Source: Thermaerobacillus caldiproteolyticus (GTDB taxonomy: Bacteria > Bacillota > Bacilli > Bacillales > Anoxybacillaceae). From it: a DNA stretch of 64,000 nt. Shown in pieces: positions 12,635-21,410 of the stretch. Under the pieces are notes generated by a model. It searched no databases. It worked only from the letters and a program-made list of their open reading frames with translations, and was not told the origin of the DNA. The translations under genes were made by a program, and so were the position numbers. The first letter of the stretch is position 1. The number at the start of each line of letters is the position of its first letter. The stretch is taken from NCBI RefSeq assembly GCF_013761245.1, contig NZ_JACDUT010000002.1, positions 124,001-188,000 of the forward strand. Reading direction: 5' to 3'.

Positions 12635-13459
12635 TCATTCCTCCCTCCTGCCGATAAACGCCATCATTCTTCCTGTCTTACCGTTATCACGGCGATGTGA
12701 GAAAAATAAATGATCTGTACAACTTGTACAGTAATGCGAAAGGTAAATTTGTTCTTCACGCATCCCCGCTTTTATAAGCAATACCTTGTTTAGCTCTTTT
12801 AAATCAAGAGCATATTGTCCTACACTGATAAGACGATAAGGAACAGAGTTAGTTTCACCTAAGACATTGTTCACGAGGTGAATGACACGATCGTCGACGA
12901 TATAGCAACATGAACCAATGGACGGGCCGATCGCTACATAAATATCATCAAAAGGAATATGCTCACGTTCGTTCCAAAGGCGAACCATTTTCCCCGCAAT
13001 ATTTTTTACGGTTCCTTTCCAACCCGCATGCGCGAGACCAATCATATTTTGTTTCGGTGCGATAAAATAAAGGGGAACACAATCAGCAAAACATAACGTT
13101 AGCAGCACTCCTGCTTCGTCTGTATACAATCCGTCCGTACCCGCAATGGCGGAATGATAATCGACAACTCCTTTTCCTCCATCGCTTTTCGTCACTTTTT
13201 CAATACGCGAATCGTGTGTTTGCTCACAACAAACCCACCGTTCTAACGGAAACTGTAACAAATTCGCTAATGTTTGACGGTTGTGACGAACAGAAGAGAC
13301 AACATCGCTGACATGCAAGCCTAAATTGAACGTGGCGAACGGCTCATCACTTATTCCTCCATGTTTCGTTGTAAAGCCAGCGACAACCTCTTGGCTCAAT
13401 TTGCTCCAATTCTGTAATAAAAGGAGCTCTTCCCCAGTTCGTTGAAAAATCTCCGACAT
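12635..13459 (-). CDS. ylmD: Multicopper-oxidase-like purine nucleoside phosphorylase (YfiH/YlmD)
   Basis: Member of the YfiH/LACC1 family, which has purine nucleoside phosphorylase and adenosine deaminase activity and was long annotated as laccase-like. The product carries the zinc-binding signature in FADCVPLYF, GLAHAGWKGT and IGPSIGSCCY. I start at the ATG at 13457-13459 (274 aa), because AAGAGG is about nine bases upstream but directly abuts the earlier ATG at 13468. It is the first gene of the ylmDEFGH run. Its true substrate in this organism is not deducible. Confidence 0.9.
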   Translation of the reverse strand: MSEIFQRTGEELLLLQNWSKLSQEVVAGFTTKHGGISDEPFATFNLGLHVSDVVSSVRHNRQTLANLLQFPLERWVCCEQTHDSRIEKVTKSDGGKGVVDYHSAIAGTDGLYTDEAGVLLTLCFADCVPLYFIAPKQNMIGLAHAGWKGTVKNIAGKMVRLWNEREHIPFDDIYVAIGPSIGSCCYIVDDRVIHLVNNVLGETNSVPYRLISVGQYALDLKELNKVLLIKAGMREEQIYLSHYCTSCTDHLFFSHRRDNGKTGRMMAFIGRREE

Positions 13460-13549
13460 GATCGTCATCCTCTTATTTGCGTTTTTTGTAGGTTTTTATC
13501 ACTTTTTTTCCTATTTTATCATAGTTTGCTTAAACTTGATAATCATTAT

Positions 13550-13792
13550 TTATTCACTTTCGTTTAAACGAACTAAAATCACATCCGCACCAACCTTCAC
13601 AATATTGCTCCACGGAATGACTGTTTCCTCTTCGCGACCGAACAAACCAAGAACTTTTCCTGTTCCTAAAATAATTAGCGATTCAATTTGACCTGTTTGT
13701 AAATTAATATCAATATCGCCGATGTTTCCTAATTTTTTGCCGTTTGCGACATTGACAACATCTTTTGTTTGAAACTCAGAAATTTTTACCAT
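13550..13792 (-). CDS. ylmC: PRC-barrel protein of the YlmC/YmxH sporulation family
   Basis: An 80-aa protein made of one PRC-barrel-like domain (VKISEFQTKDVVNV, KKLGNIGDIDINLQTGQI, ETVIPWSNIVKVGADVILVRL). The family is found in spore formers and annotated YlmC/YmxH; a molecular function is not known. ATG at 13790-13792 has GCGGGGG upstream. It lies between sigG and ylmD, exactly where B. subtilis has ylmC. Confidence 0.9.
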   Translation of the reverse strand: MVKISEFQTKDVVNVANGKKLGNIGDIDINLQTGQIESLIILGTGKVLGLFGREEETVIPWSNIVKVGADVILVRLNESE

Positions 13793-13861
13793 AAAAATCC
13801 CCCGCTTTTCTCCTCTTTATATCTTACTATATGATTTTTCTTCGGTTGTTCATGACTTGAT

Positions 13862-13897
13862 AAAAAAGAAAAGAGCTGCTCTTACAAGAACAGCTCC
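13862..13897 (-). terminator. Intrinsic terminator downstream of sigG
   Basis: Minus strand hairpin GAGCTGTTCTT / AAGAGCAGCTC followed by a T-rich tail; it lies immediately after the sigG stop codon. Confidence 0.8.
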
Positions 13898-14677
13898 TTA
13901 TACTTGAATATTTTTATTCATTTGGCGAATCGCCGCTTTTTCCAATCGCGACACCTGTGCTTGGGAAATGCCAATTTCTTCGGCTACTTCCATTTGCGTT
14001 TTCCCTTGGAAAAAGCGTTTGCGAATAATCATTTTTTCTCGTTCATTTAATCGACGCAATCCTTCTTTTAAAGCAATTTCCTCGATCCATTGACTATCGC
14101 GATTGCGTTCATCACTCAATTGATCCATCACATAAATCGGGTCGCCGCCGTCGTTGTAAATCGGCTCAAATAACGATACCGGATCTTGAATCGCGTCTAA
14201 GGCAAAGACGACTTCTTCGTGGGAAACCCCGAGTACTCTGGCAATTTCCTCAGCTGTCGGCTCTTTCGCTGTTTCCCCCATTAATTTTTCACGCACTTGC
14301 AGCGCTTTGTAGGCAATATCGCGCAACGAGCGGGAGACGCGAATCGGATTGTTGTCTCGCAAATAACGGCGAATTTCTCCAATAATCATCGGTACCGCGT
14401 ACGTAGAAAATTTTACATTTTGGTTTAAATCAAAGTTATCAATCGATTTCATAAGTCCGATACATCCTACTTGAAACAGGTCATCCACAAATTCACCACG
14501 GTTGTTAAACCGTTGAATGACGCTTAACACAAGTCGTAAGTTTCCGTTGACGAGCTTCTCTCTTGCCTCTAAATCGCCTTCATGCATTCGTTTAAAAAGC
14601 TCTCTCATTTCTTCATTGTTTAATACTGGAAGCTTTGATGTGTCTACACCACAAATTTCAACCTTGTTTCTTGTCAA
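13898..14677 (-). CDS. sigG: RNA polymerase sigma-G factor (late forespore)
   Basis: Sigma factor for late forespore genes such as SASP and germination genes. I start at the TTG at 14675-14677: GGGAGG is seven bases upstream and the product (259 aa, LTRNKVEICGVDTSKLP) then matches B. subtilis SigG. Region 2 is seen in VDDLFQVGCIGLMKSIDNFD and the -10 recognition helix region in FSTYAVPMIIGEIRRYLRD. Region 4 with its helix-turn-helix is MEVAEEIGISQAQVSRLEK near the C-terminus. A sigma-F-type promoter is visible upstream; sigE lies directly before it. Confidence 0.97.
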   Translation of the reverse strand: MTRNKVEICGVDTSKLPVLNNEEMRELFKRMHEGDLEAREKLVNGNLRLVLSVIQRFNNRGEFVDDLFQVGCIGLMKSIDNFDLNQNVKFSTYAVPMIIGEIRRYLRDNNPIRVSRSLRDIAYKALQVREKLMGETAKEPTAEEIARVLGVSHEEVVFALDAIQDPVSLFEPIYNDGGDPIYVMDQLSDERNRDSQWIEEIALKEGLRRLNEREKMIIRKRFFQGKTQMEVAEEIGISQAQVSRLEKAAIRQMNKNIQV

Positions 14678-14712
14678 GTCTTTCCCTCCCATCAGGAGAT
14701 GCTGTCAATTTT

Positions 14713-14741
14713 CAGTATCTCCTTAGGAAGGAAAAATATGC
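14713..14741 (-). promoter_or_regulatory. Sigma-F-type promoter of sigG
   Basis: Minus strand GCATA (14737-14741), 14-base spacer, GGAGATACTG (14713-14722). This matches the sigma-F -10 pattern GGYRANAHTR at nine of ten positions by eye. It agrees with the known forespore expression of spoIIIG. Confidence 0.75.
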
Positions 14742-14790
14742 ACATTCCCTATTGCCAGAAAAAAGCGACAATAAGAATTGTCCACTCCAA

Positions 14791-15510
14791 TTACATCATT
14801 TTATTGAATTCTTTCCGCAATCGTTTAATAATTCGCTTTTCAAGCCGGGATATGTAAGATTGCGAAATGCCAAGCAAATCAGCAACATCTTTTTGCGTCT
14901 TTTCTTCTCCACCAGAAAGACCGAAGCGCAGTTCCATAATTTGTTTTTCACGGTCACTTAATTGATGGAGTGCATTTAACAATAAATGACGATCGACATT
15001 GGCTTCGAGATCTTTTGTAATGACATCATCTTCTGTTCCCAGTACATCGGATAACAATAGCTCATTTCCGTCCCAATCGATATTCAGCGGCTCATCAAAC
15101 GATACTTCGGAACGCACTTTGTTATTTCGACGCAAATACATCAAAATTTCATTTTCGATACAGCGCGATGCGTATGTCGCCAGTTTAATTTTTTTCTCGG
15201 GATTGAACGTATTGACAGCTTTGATGAGCCCAATCGTGCCGATGCTAATTAAATCTTCGATATTAATACCTGTATTCTCAAATTTGCGCGCAATATAGAC
15301 GACAAGCCGCAAATTGCGTTCAATTAAAAGCGAACGCGCCGTTTCATCACCGGATGGGAGTTTTTTCAGCAGCATCTCTTCTTCTTCTTTCGTCAGCGGC
15401 GGCGGCAGCGCCTCACTTCCACCGATATAGTAAATTTCATCGGTCTTCACGCCTAATTTCATAAGCAACTTATACCAGAAATAAACGATGCGAAGTTTCC
15501 ACGTTTTCAT
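14791..15510 (-). CDS. sigE: RNA polymerase pro-sigma-E factor (early mother cell)
   Basis: Mother-cell sigma factor made as an inactive precursor. The 239-aa product starts with the hydrophobic, membrane-binding pro-sequence ([20 protein letters not shown]) that SpoIIGA removes, then has region 2 ([38 protein letters not shown]) and region 4 ([20 protein letters not shown]). Length and motifs match B. subtilis SigE. ATG at 15508-15510 has AGAAGGGGG upstream. It is co-transcribed with spoIIGA, 51 bases apart. Confidence 0.98.
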   Translation of the reverse strand: MKTWKLRIVYFWYKLLMKLGVKTDEIYYIGGSEALPPPLTKEEEEMLLKKLPSGDETARSLLIERNLRLVVYIARKFENTGINIEDLISIGTIGLIKAVNTFNPEKKIKLATYASRCIENEILMYLRRNNKVRSEVSFDEPLNIDWDGNELLLSDVLGTEDDVITKDLEANVDRHLLLNALHQLSDREKQIMELRFGLSGGEEKTQKDVADLLGISQSYISRLEKRIIKRLRKEFNKMM

Positions 15511-15561
15511 GAAAATCCCCCTTCTAATTTGACAAAACGTGAGTATGATATAGTAACGAAC

Positions 15562-16485
15562 TTATGAAGCGGTTAACCGTTTTCCTGTTTGTACCATTTT
15601 CGGATGCACAATGCATTGATATTCCCCATCTGCTGATAAACTCGCTTCATTCAATCCAACAAGCCCTTTTTGTACCTCGATCCACTCGTTTTCATAGCAA
15701 ATCATAATACGGTCCGGTCTTACAGCTACTAAAAACTGTTGCTCTTTGCCGACAGCACGATACGGAATAAGACGTAGTCGGCATGACCATTTTCCTAGAT
15801 ACTCATCATCAAGCCAAGCAAAATTTCGCGCTGACATCATTGTTAATAACCGTTCTGGAAATATTGCTTTGACCTTATCGATTTCCACAATCATGACAGG
15901 CGTTTTCGTCATGGGATCGTAGAGCTGATTGCCGCTGTCAATAAGCCCTTTTAATGGAATATGAGTCCCATCAAAAGTGAGCAATACATCAACGATGCTA
16001 TCAAACCGCAGCTTTTTCTCACGTATTCCCTCAATACGCTTTCGTGAAAAAAACCATAAAATCGGAAACCCGACCAATACAAACAGCCAGCTAACAGGGT
16101 CTCCGGCTCCCATTGAATACGTAGTCATCACTCCTGAGGAGACGTGTACCTCATTTTGTAAAAAATAATGGATCGCTATCAAACCACCTCCTACCATAAA
16201 CGTCGCAAAATAAAACGTAAATACATTTTCTAAAAAATAACGAAATCGCTTAAAGCCAAACGCCGTATAAACAATGAAAAAGGAAAACAGAAGTTTAATA
16301 AACGGTTGCTGCGCATATAATGAGAATGGAGTAAACATGAATAACACAAGAAGTGAACCGATAAAGGCTCCGGCTATGATTCTCCAAAACACGATGTTCC
16401 GTTTTAACATAATGGCCGTCAACCAGAGCAATAAACTATCAAAACAAAGATTTAATAACCATATGACATCTAAATAAACAGACAA
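15562..16485 (-). CDS. spoIIGA: Pro-sigma-E processing aspartic protease SpoIIGA
   Basis: Membrane protease that cleaves pro-sigma-E once the forespore signal SpoIIR arrives. The 307-aa product has five hydrophobic segments in the first 150 residues and a soluble C-terminal domain with the catalytic motif GLIDSGNQLYDP. Start is TTG at 16483-16485 with AGGGAGG upstream. It is the first gene of the spoIIG operon; the promoter upstream has the unusual 22-bp spacer of Spo0A-activated spoIIG promoters. Confidence 0.95.
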   Translation of the reverse strand: MSVYLDVIWLLNLCFDSLLLWLTAIMLKRNIVFWRIIAGAFIGSLLVLFMFTPFSLYAQQPFIKLLFSFFIVYTAFGFKRFRYFLENVFTFYFATFMVGGGLIAIHYFLQNEVHVSSGVMTTYSMGAGDPVSWLFVLVGFPILWFFSRKRIEGIREKKLRFDSIVDVLLTFDGTHIPLKGLIDSGNQLYDPMTKTPVMIVEIDKVKAIFPERLLTMMSARNFAWLDDEYLGKWSCRLRLIPYRAVGKEQQFLVAVRPDRIMICYENEWIEVQKGLVGLNEASLSADGEYQCIVHPKMVQTGKRLTAS

Positions 16486-16535
16486 TCGGACAGCCTCCCT
16501 TTAGCGACAAACAAAGCCAAACAATTTCTGAAAAT

Positions 16536-16569
16536 AGTATATAGTACATCTTACTGGAAAGTCTGTCAA
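16536..16569 (-). promoter_or_regulatory. Spo0A-type spoIIG promoter with 22-bp spacer
   Basis: Minus strand TTGACA (16564-16569) and TATACT (16536-16541) are separated by exactly 22 bp. The B. subtilis spoIIG promoter is known for the same overlong spacing, which needs Spo0A~P bound at the -35 region. On the plus strand TGTCAAT overlaps the -35 and TGTCAAA lies at 16597-16603; both are near matches to the 0A box TGTCGAA. Confidence 0.82.
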
Positions 16570-16603
16570 TTTATGATGGAGAAAAACAGAATCTTTTGTC
16601 AAA

Positions 16604-16882
16604 GAATAAGAAAAGCGGCGGCCCAATTTCTCCTATAAACTCTCCACATCCTAGTCGACAAACGACGAAATGCTGCCGTCCCAGTTCCGCGATGACCAAA
16701 TGCTTTCGTCCACAGAAATGCTTTCACTTCAAGGGAGAAGATTTTGACACAAGAGCGATTGATAAAACAACTGAGGAAAGTTATTTTCCAGACACCGCGC
16801 CTGCATGACTTAGCGAAGAAGCTGATTCAAGCAGTAGACACGCTGCGGAGCTAGACAGTTCTCTTCAAAAAGAGAAGCAAGA
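16604..16882 (+). repeat. Degenerate intergenic repeat copy A (spoIIGA-ftsZ gap)
   Basis: Begins AATAAGAAAAGCGG (16607-16620) and shares CCCAATTT, CATCCTAG and GAAATG blocks with the copy near 48326; GAGCTAGACAGTTC (16848-16861) matches GTGCTAGACAGTTC in that copy. The inner part also holds a short plus-strand open stretch (ERLIKQLRKV...LAKKLIQ) of unknown origin. It fills most of the 500-base gap; from 16883 to 16984 I see nothing else. B. subtilis has protease genes in this gap. Confidence 0.5.
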
Positions 16883-16984
16883 TTTAGCAGCAAAAGCGCC
16901 GCGTTCCGCTCTTGGAACTCGGTGTTTTTCATGTTCGAAGAGCTTGTCGTTCGGCACACACAGTGTATGGTGCAACAATGCTTC

Positions 16985-17025
16985 AAAAAAGAAAAGAGCA
17001 CGAATCATAATGATTCATGCTCTTT
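16985..17025 (-). terminator. Intrinsic terminator downstream of ftsZ
   Basis: Minus strand stem AAAGAGCATGAATCA / TGATTCGTGCTCTTT with a TTA loop, followed by a T-rich tail. This is a very strong hairpin that ends the division operon. Confidence 0.9.
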
Positions 17026-17028
17026 TGC

Positions 17029-18162
17029 TTAACGACGACGGTTCCGATTGCGGAGGAAAGCTGGAATGTCAAGAGGATCCTCCACTTGCGATGAGCGGAG
17101 TGAAGCATAATCTTGTGCCGGTTCATCCCGCTTCTCACGCTTGACGCTTACTGTCGTTTTTGGCGCTGTGCCAAGTCCGGAACGAAGCGGACGTGATTGT
17201 GCTGTTTCAGTTTCGTTAAATCCCGTCGCAATGACCGTAACGACGATTTCATCTTTTAAGTTTTCGTTGATGACAGAACCGAAAATCATATTGACATCTT
17301 GGTCGGACGCGGATGCCACAATATCCGCAGCTTCCTGCACTTCATATAGACTTAAGTTAGTACCACCAGTAATATTCATCAGCACACCTTGTGCTCCGTC
17401 AATAGACGTTTCTAGTAGCGGGCTTGAGATCGCTTTTTTCGCCGCTTCTGCCGCCCGATTTTCTCCGCTGGCAATTCCGATTCCCATGAGAGCGGAACCT
17501 TTGTTTGACATGATCGTTTTCACATCAGCAAAGTCAAGGTTAATGAGTCCCGGTACGGCAATTAAATCAGAAATGCCTTGCACCCCTTGACGAAGTACAT
17601 TGTCAGCCTCGCGGAACGCTTCTAACATCGGCGTATTTTTATCCACAATCTCCAATAAGCGATCGTTTGGAATGACAATCAATGTATCCACCGCTTCTTT
17701 CATAGCAGCGATTCCGCTTGCTGCTTGGGTAGCGCGCTTCCGTCCTTCAAACGTAAACGGACGAGTAACAACACCGACCGTTAATGCCCCTAAATCGCGC
17801 GCAATTTGCGCAATAACAGGAGCTGCGCCGGTCCCTGTTCCGCCTCCCATTCCTGCGGTAACAAACACCATATCAGCGCCTTTTAACGCTTCCTCAATTT
17901 GCTCTTTACTTTCTTCAGCCGCTTTTTTCCCTACTTCCGGATTTGCTCCTGCCCCTAAACCGCGCGTTAATTTTGCGCCAATTTGTAGTTTCGTAGGAGC
18001 TTTTGATAAATTTAACGCTTGTGCATCTGTGTTAACAGCGATAAACTCGACACCTTGTACACCATGTTCAATCATTCGGTTTACAGCGTTGTTTCCACCG
18101 CCGCCAACACCGATGACTTTAATTGTTGCTAACTGATCAACAGTAGTGTCAAACTCCAACAT
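17029..18162 (-). CDS. ftsZ: Cell-division GTPase FtsZ
   Basis: Tubulin-like GTPase that forms the Z ring and recruits the divisome. The ATG at 18160-18162 with GGGAGG upstream gives 377 aa starting [20 protein letters not shown]. The GTP-binding GGGTGTG motif is at about 106-112 and the catalytic T7 loop is [12 protein letters not shown] near 205. A variable linker follows, then the conserved C-terminal peptide [12 protein letters not shown] that binds FtsA, SepF and other partners. It directly follows ftsA. The longer reading to 18186 lacks a ribosome site. Confidence 0.98.
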   Translation of the reverse strand: MLEFDTTVDQLATIKVIGVGGGGNNAVNRMIEHGVQGVEFIAVNTDAQALNLSKAPTKLQIGAKLTRGLGAGANPEVGKKAAEESKEQIEEALKGADMVFVTAGMGGGTGTGAAPVIAQIARDLGALTVGVVTRPFTFEGRKRATQAASGIAAMKEAVDTLIVIPNDRLLEIVDKNTPMLEAFREADNVLRQGVQGISDLIAVPGLINLDFADVKTIMSNKGSALMGIGIASGENRAAEAAKKAISSPLLETSIDGAQGVLMNITGGTNLSLYEVQEAADIVASASDQDVNMIFGSVINENLKDEIVVTVIATGFNETETAQSRPLRSGLGTAPKTTVSVKREKRDEPAQDYASLRSSQVEDPLDIPAFLRNRNRRR

Positions 18163-18189
18163 GACAAAATCCTCCCAATAATTCAATCT

Positions 18190-19470
18190 CTATTCAAAGA
18201 AATAGCCGAAAAATTTTTTTACTTTTTGCCCTAAATTCTCGTCTTTCGCCTTTTGTTTCGCTTTAGATGGCTGCTGTTTTTGTGGCCGTTTTTCTGCCGA
18301 TTCTGCTACGGCTGCCGCAACAGGAATCGAGCGACCTTGTAATCTCGCTTGACGATAGGCAAACTTAATGAGCCCGACTCCTGTTGTATACTGTGGATCA
18401 CGCACACCAATATAATCTGGAATGGCAATGCGAACACTGTTATCAAGCACTATTTGTGCAAGCTCCAAAATTCCCGGCATGTTCGCAACGCCGCCCGTCA
18501 GGACGTATCCGCCCGGTAAGTCTCGAAATCCTAGTTTACGAATTTCATATTGAACCATTTGAAAAATTTCTTCAAGTCTTGCTTCAATAATATCAGCCAC
18601 CTCAAGCTGACTAAATTGCTGGTGCTGATCAGTGCCAATGATTGGAACGCTAAATACTTCTTCTTCAGAAGCATGATCATAAAAGGCATGTCCATGCTTT
18701 AATTTAATTTTTTCGGCGTCTTCGGTAGACGTCCGCAAACCAATGGATAAGTCTTTTGTAATATGATCGCCCCCGACTGGCAAAACGGATGTCGCTTGGA
18801 GAAATCCTTGTTCAAAAACGGCAACAGTGGTAGAGCCTCCACCGATATCTACCAACGCAACACCTAAGTTTTTCTCATCCTTTGATAAAGCAAGTGAACC
18901 AGCGGCAAGCGGTTGTAAACAAATATCAGTAATTTCAAGCCCTGCTCTTTCGACGCAACGAAGCAAATTATGTAAAACCGTCTTTGCTCCTGTAATCATC
19001 GTCCCTTCCATCTCGAGACGCACCCCAAGCATACCGCGAGGATCGCTAATTCCGTCGAGACCATCGACAATAAATTGCTTAGGGATGACACCGATAATTT
19101 CTCGATCCGGTGGAATCGACATCACCTGTGCGGCATCCATCACACGCGCTACATCCTCGTCGGTAATTTCACGATTGGCACTAGAGACAGCGACAATACC
19201 ATGGCAGTCTTGCAACTGGACATGGTTGCCCGTTACGCCAACGACGACGCGATTAATGGTTAAGCCCACCATTCGTTCCGCTTGGTCAATCGCACGTTTA
19301 ATCGATTGAACCGTTTCATCTATATCAACAATCGAGCCCTTTTTGAGCCCTTCGGATTTTACATTGCCAACTCCAATAATATTCAACGATTCGTTTAACA
19401 TTTCGCCAATAATAACCTTAACACTGGATGTACCGATGTCAAGACTAACAACGACTTCATTGCTGTTCAT
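18190..19470 (-). CDS. ftsA: Actin-like division protein FtsA
   Basis: Actin-fold ATPase that anchors FtsZ to the membrane. The 426-aa product begins VVVSLDIGTSSVKVIIGE (phosphate-1 loop), has the 1C subdomain around 85-165, a second nucleotide loop VALVDIGGGSTTVAVFE near 205, and a GGVANMPGI adenosine motif near 340. A basic linker leads to a C-terminal amphipathic helix (LGQKVKKFFGYFFE) that inserts in the membrane. Ribosome site AAAGGAGGTG is strong. It lies just upstream of ftsZ. Confidence 0.97.
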   Translation of the reverse strand: MNSNEVVVSLDIGTSSVKVIIGEMLNESLNIIGVGNVKSEGLKKGSIVDIDETVQSIKRAIDQAERMVGLTINRVVVGVTGNHVQLQDCHGIVAVSSANREITDEDVARVMDAAQVMSIPPDREIIGVIPKQFIVDGLDGISDPRGMLGVRLEMEGTMITGAKTVLHNLLRCVERAGLEITDICLQPLAAGSLALSKDEKNLGVALVDIGGGSTTVAVFEQGFLQATSVLPVGGDHITKDLSIGLRTSTEDAEKIKLKHGHAFYDHASEEEVFSVPIIGTDQHQQFSQLEVADIIEARLEEIFQMVQYEIRKLGFRDLPGGYVLTGGVANMPGILELAQIVLDNSVRIAIPDYIGVRDPQYTTGVGLIKFAYRQARLQGRSIPVAAAVAESAEKRPQKQQPSKAKQKAKDENLGQKVKKFFGYFFE

Positions 19471-19582
19471 TCTGTGGCACCTCCTTTAACAAAGTGAACA
19501 ATATGATGTATCGAACAGCGATGAGATGATTAGAATTTTACTCATATATTCAACATTCAAGAAACATTCCCTTTTTTCAAAC

Positions 19583-19945
19583 TCAATTTTTTTCAGATTT
19601 TTGCCGCCTCTCCATCCATTTCGTAAGCCAAATCCGACGAATAACAGCAATGTTTTGAAACAAACGAACTCCAAAAGCAAATACAGCTGCTAAATACAAG
19701 TCTACACCAAGATGGACACCGAGAAAAGCTAAACTTGCTGCTAGAATGATATTAAAAAAGAACCCCGATATAAACACGCTTTCATCGTAACTGTTTTGCA
19801 AATGAGCACGAATGCCGCCGATCAGCGTATCAAACGCTGCCAATACAGCAATCGACAGATAGTTAGAATATTCATCGGGAACGCGCAAGTCTGTTAACAG
19901 ACCCAATACAAGGCCAACGATTAAGCCGATCAGCGGAAGCCACAT
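19583..19945 (-). CDS. sbp: Small basic protein Sbp (DUF1290)
   Basis: Membrane protein of 120 aa with three to four hydrophobic segments (LIGLIVGLVLGLL, YLSIAVLAAFDTLIGGIRA, NIILAASLAFLGVHLG) and a very basic C-terminus. It matches the small basic protein that precedes ftsA in Bacillus. Its function is not known beyond its division-cluster context. The ATG at 19943-19945 has AGGAGGAG upstream and follows the ylxX stop by one base. A gap of about 110 bases separates it from ftsA; no clear promoter was identified there. Confidence 0.92.
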   Translation of the reverse strand: MWLPLIGLIVGLVLGLLTDLRVPDEYSNYLSIAVLAAFDTLIGGIRAHLQNSYDESVFISGFFFNIILAASLAFLGVHLGVDLYLAAVFAFGVRLFQNIAVIRRIWLTKWMERRQKSEKN

Positions 19946-19946
19946 A

Positions 19947-20669
19947 TTAATTCTCCTCCTTTTCGGCTTTTACCGCTTTCATATATTTCACACGCACTTG
20001 CCCTTCATACGGAGGAAGGATAACGGTCGACATCGGTTTAGAAACGGTCAACTGCAAATTTTCGATAATAAAATCATCAAGAATGTTCGACACTTGTAAA
20101 TGACTATATAGCGATTGGACATCATCAGCAATGACTTTAACTTCAATCGGCAAAGACGTTAGTTTCCTATTATTCACTTTCGTTACTCCGTTTACATCGC
20201 GAATCGCCGTTGTATTAATGATACGTTCATTAGCAATCGCAATTTCTTTTGCTCCATACATGTTCAATTCATTGACGAGTCTCTTTAATAATTCGGGAGA
20301 TACCGTCTCTGTAATCGGACCGACATAGTTATCGGGATAAAACGGCTCAATCGTTAGCACAAGCCCCGCTCCTTTTGCTTCTGTTAATCCGGCTTCTTGC
20401 TTTAACTCATTGACTGTTTCCTGCAGAACGGTTTCTTTACTAGTCGATTGTTTTTTCTCATAGCTATGCAGCTTTTCTTCATAATCACGAATCTCTAATA
20501 ATAATCGGTGCTGCAGCTCCTGTTCCTGTTTTAAATCTTTGCGAAGTTCCCAAATATCACGCGTATCGCGCACGACCGGCTGCCTTATCGTTTGAAATTG
20601 AACCGCGAGCATAAACCCGATAATCGTTGTAATCAGCGTAAAGTGAATCATTTTTTTTCGTTCCAACAA
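19947..20669 (-). CDS. ylxX: DUF881 protein YlxX
   Basis: Membrane-anchored extracellular protein of about 240 aa: one N-terminal membrane segment (HFTLITTIIGFMLAV), a coiled coil (about 40-85) and a DUF881 domain (AGLVLTIEPFYPDNYVG, LLKRLVNELNMYGAKEIAI, VKVIADD). The function is unknown. It is the second of two tandem DUF881 genes between divIB and sbp, as in B. subtilis ylxW-ylxX. Start is TTG at 20667-20669 (or the next TTG at 20664-20666), with a weak GGTGAAG ribosome site. Confidence 0.88.
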   Translation of the reverse strand: MLERKKMIHFTLITTIIGFMLAVQFQTIRQPVVRDTRDIWELRKDLKQEQELQHRLLLEIRDYEEKLHSYEKKQSTSKETVLQETVNELKQEAGLTEAKGAGLVLTIEPFYPDNYVGPITETVSPELLKRLVNELNMYGAKEIAIANERIINTTAIRDVNGVTKVNNRKLTSLPIEVKVIADDVQSLYSHLQVSNILDDFIIENLQLTVSKPMSTVILPPYEGQVRVKYMKAVKAEKEEN

Positions 20670-20708
20670 GCTTCACCAAACTTTCCGTTTTCACCAAAAC
20701 CATCACGT

Positions 20709-21410
20709 TTATTCCGTATGAAAAATCGGATCTAATGTAATTTCATCTTTGCTGACAATTTTCACAACAATGTTGTCATTGACAAGTTGGTCCTTCACAC
20801 CCCCGGCTATATTAAGCGATGCAGTAAGCACGTCAGGGTCGCCAATGGCCGAAATGACAAAAGGAGCAGAGTGCTGGATTCCGTCTACTTCAATCACCGG
20901 TCCATTGCACATAATGTACGAGCGGTGCGAGATTCGTTGTCCATTAATGGCAATGGCTTCCGCTCCAGAGATAAGTAATTCATGAATGACTTTAAAGACA
21001 TGTTGCTCATGAACGATATAGTCTGTCGCGCTTTGTTCAGAAGGAATGTAAGACGCATCTGATAGCGTCACTTCGATTCCTTTCCCTTTTACTGCGATCT
21101 TTCCCGTATACATTCGCAATTGTTCGGCTTCTTTGACTAAATCTGTATATGTCTTTTTTTCGCTCGCTAACGACTTCTCCATTTGCTGAACTTTTTGTTG
21201 TTTTTCGATTAACTCTTCTTCTAATTTACGATTTTCCTTTTGTTGCTCAATGAGCTGTTGACGATACTCGTATTCTTTTTGCCATTGTCGATCGGTGACA
21301 TTTCGCTTTGTTGCTTTATCTTTAGCATATTGGTAAGAGAAAGAAATCATAAACCCTAACACGAGGCAAACAAAGGAAAGGATGACCTGTTTACCTTTCA
21401 CCTTTTTCAT
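20709..21410 (-). CDS. ylxW: DUF881 protein YlxW
   Basis: Paralogue of the adjacent YlxX: membrane segment near the N-terminus (QVILSFVCLVLGFMISFSYQ), long coiled coil (about 40-100), DUF881 domain (IEVTLSDASYI, FKVIHELLISGAEAIAING, AIGDPDVLTASLNI). I use the ATG at 21408-21410 (233 aa), because GAAGGGGG lies six bases upstream; the reading to 21476 would run 86 bases into divIB. Even so it overlaps the divIB stop by 20 bases, so translation is probably coupled. Role unknown, presumably at the septum. Confidence 0.88.
   Translation of the reverse strand: MKKVKGKQVILSFVCLVLGFMISFSYQYAKDKATKRNVTDRQWQKEYEYRQQLIEQQKENRKLEEELIEKQQKVQQMEKSLASEKKTYTDLVKEAEQLRMYTGKIAVKGKGIEVTLSDASYIPSEQSATDYIVHEQHVFKVIHELLISGAEAIAINGQRISHRSYIMCNGPVIEVDGIQHSAPFVISAIGDPDVLTASLNIAGGVKDQLVNDNIVVKIVSKDEITLDPIFHTE

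Noticed and set aside
16596-16808. 70-aa plus-strand frame in the spoIIGA-ftsZ gap
   Set aside because: It lies inside the repeat copy, has a promoter element overlapping its start and no recognisable domain.
17141-18136. Long plus-strand frames opposite ftsZ
   Set aside because: They are antisense to a gene with clear FtsZ motifs, have serine/threonine-rich composition of a shadow frame and no ribosome site.
19486-19680. 64-aa minus-strand frame between sbp and ftsA
   Set aside because: Overlaps the sbp 3' end in another frame, has no good ribosome site and low-complexity composition.
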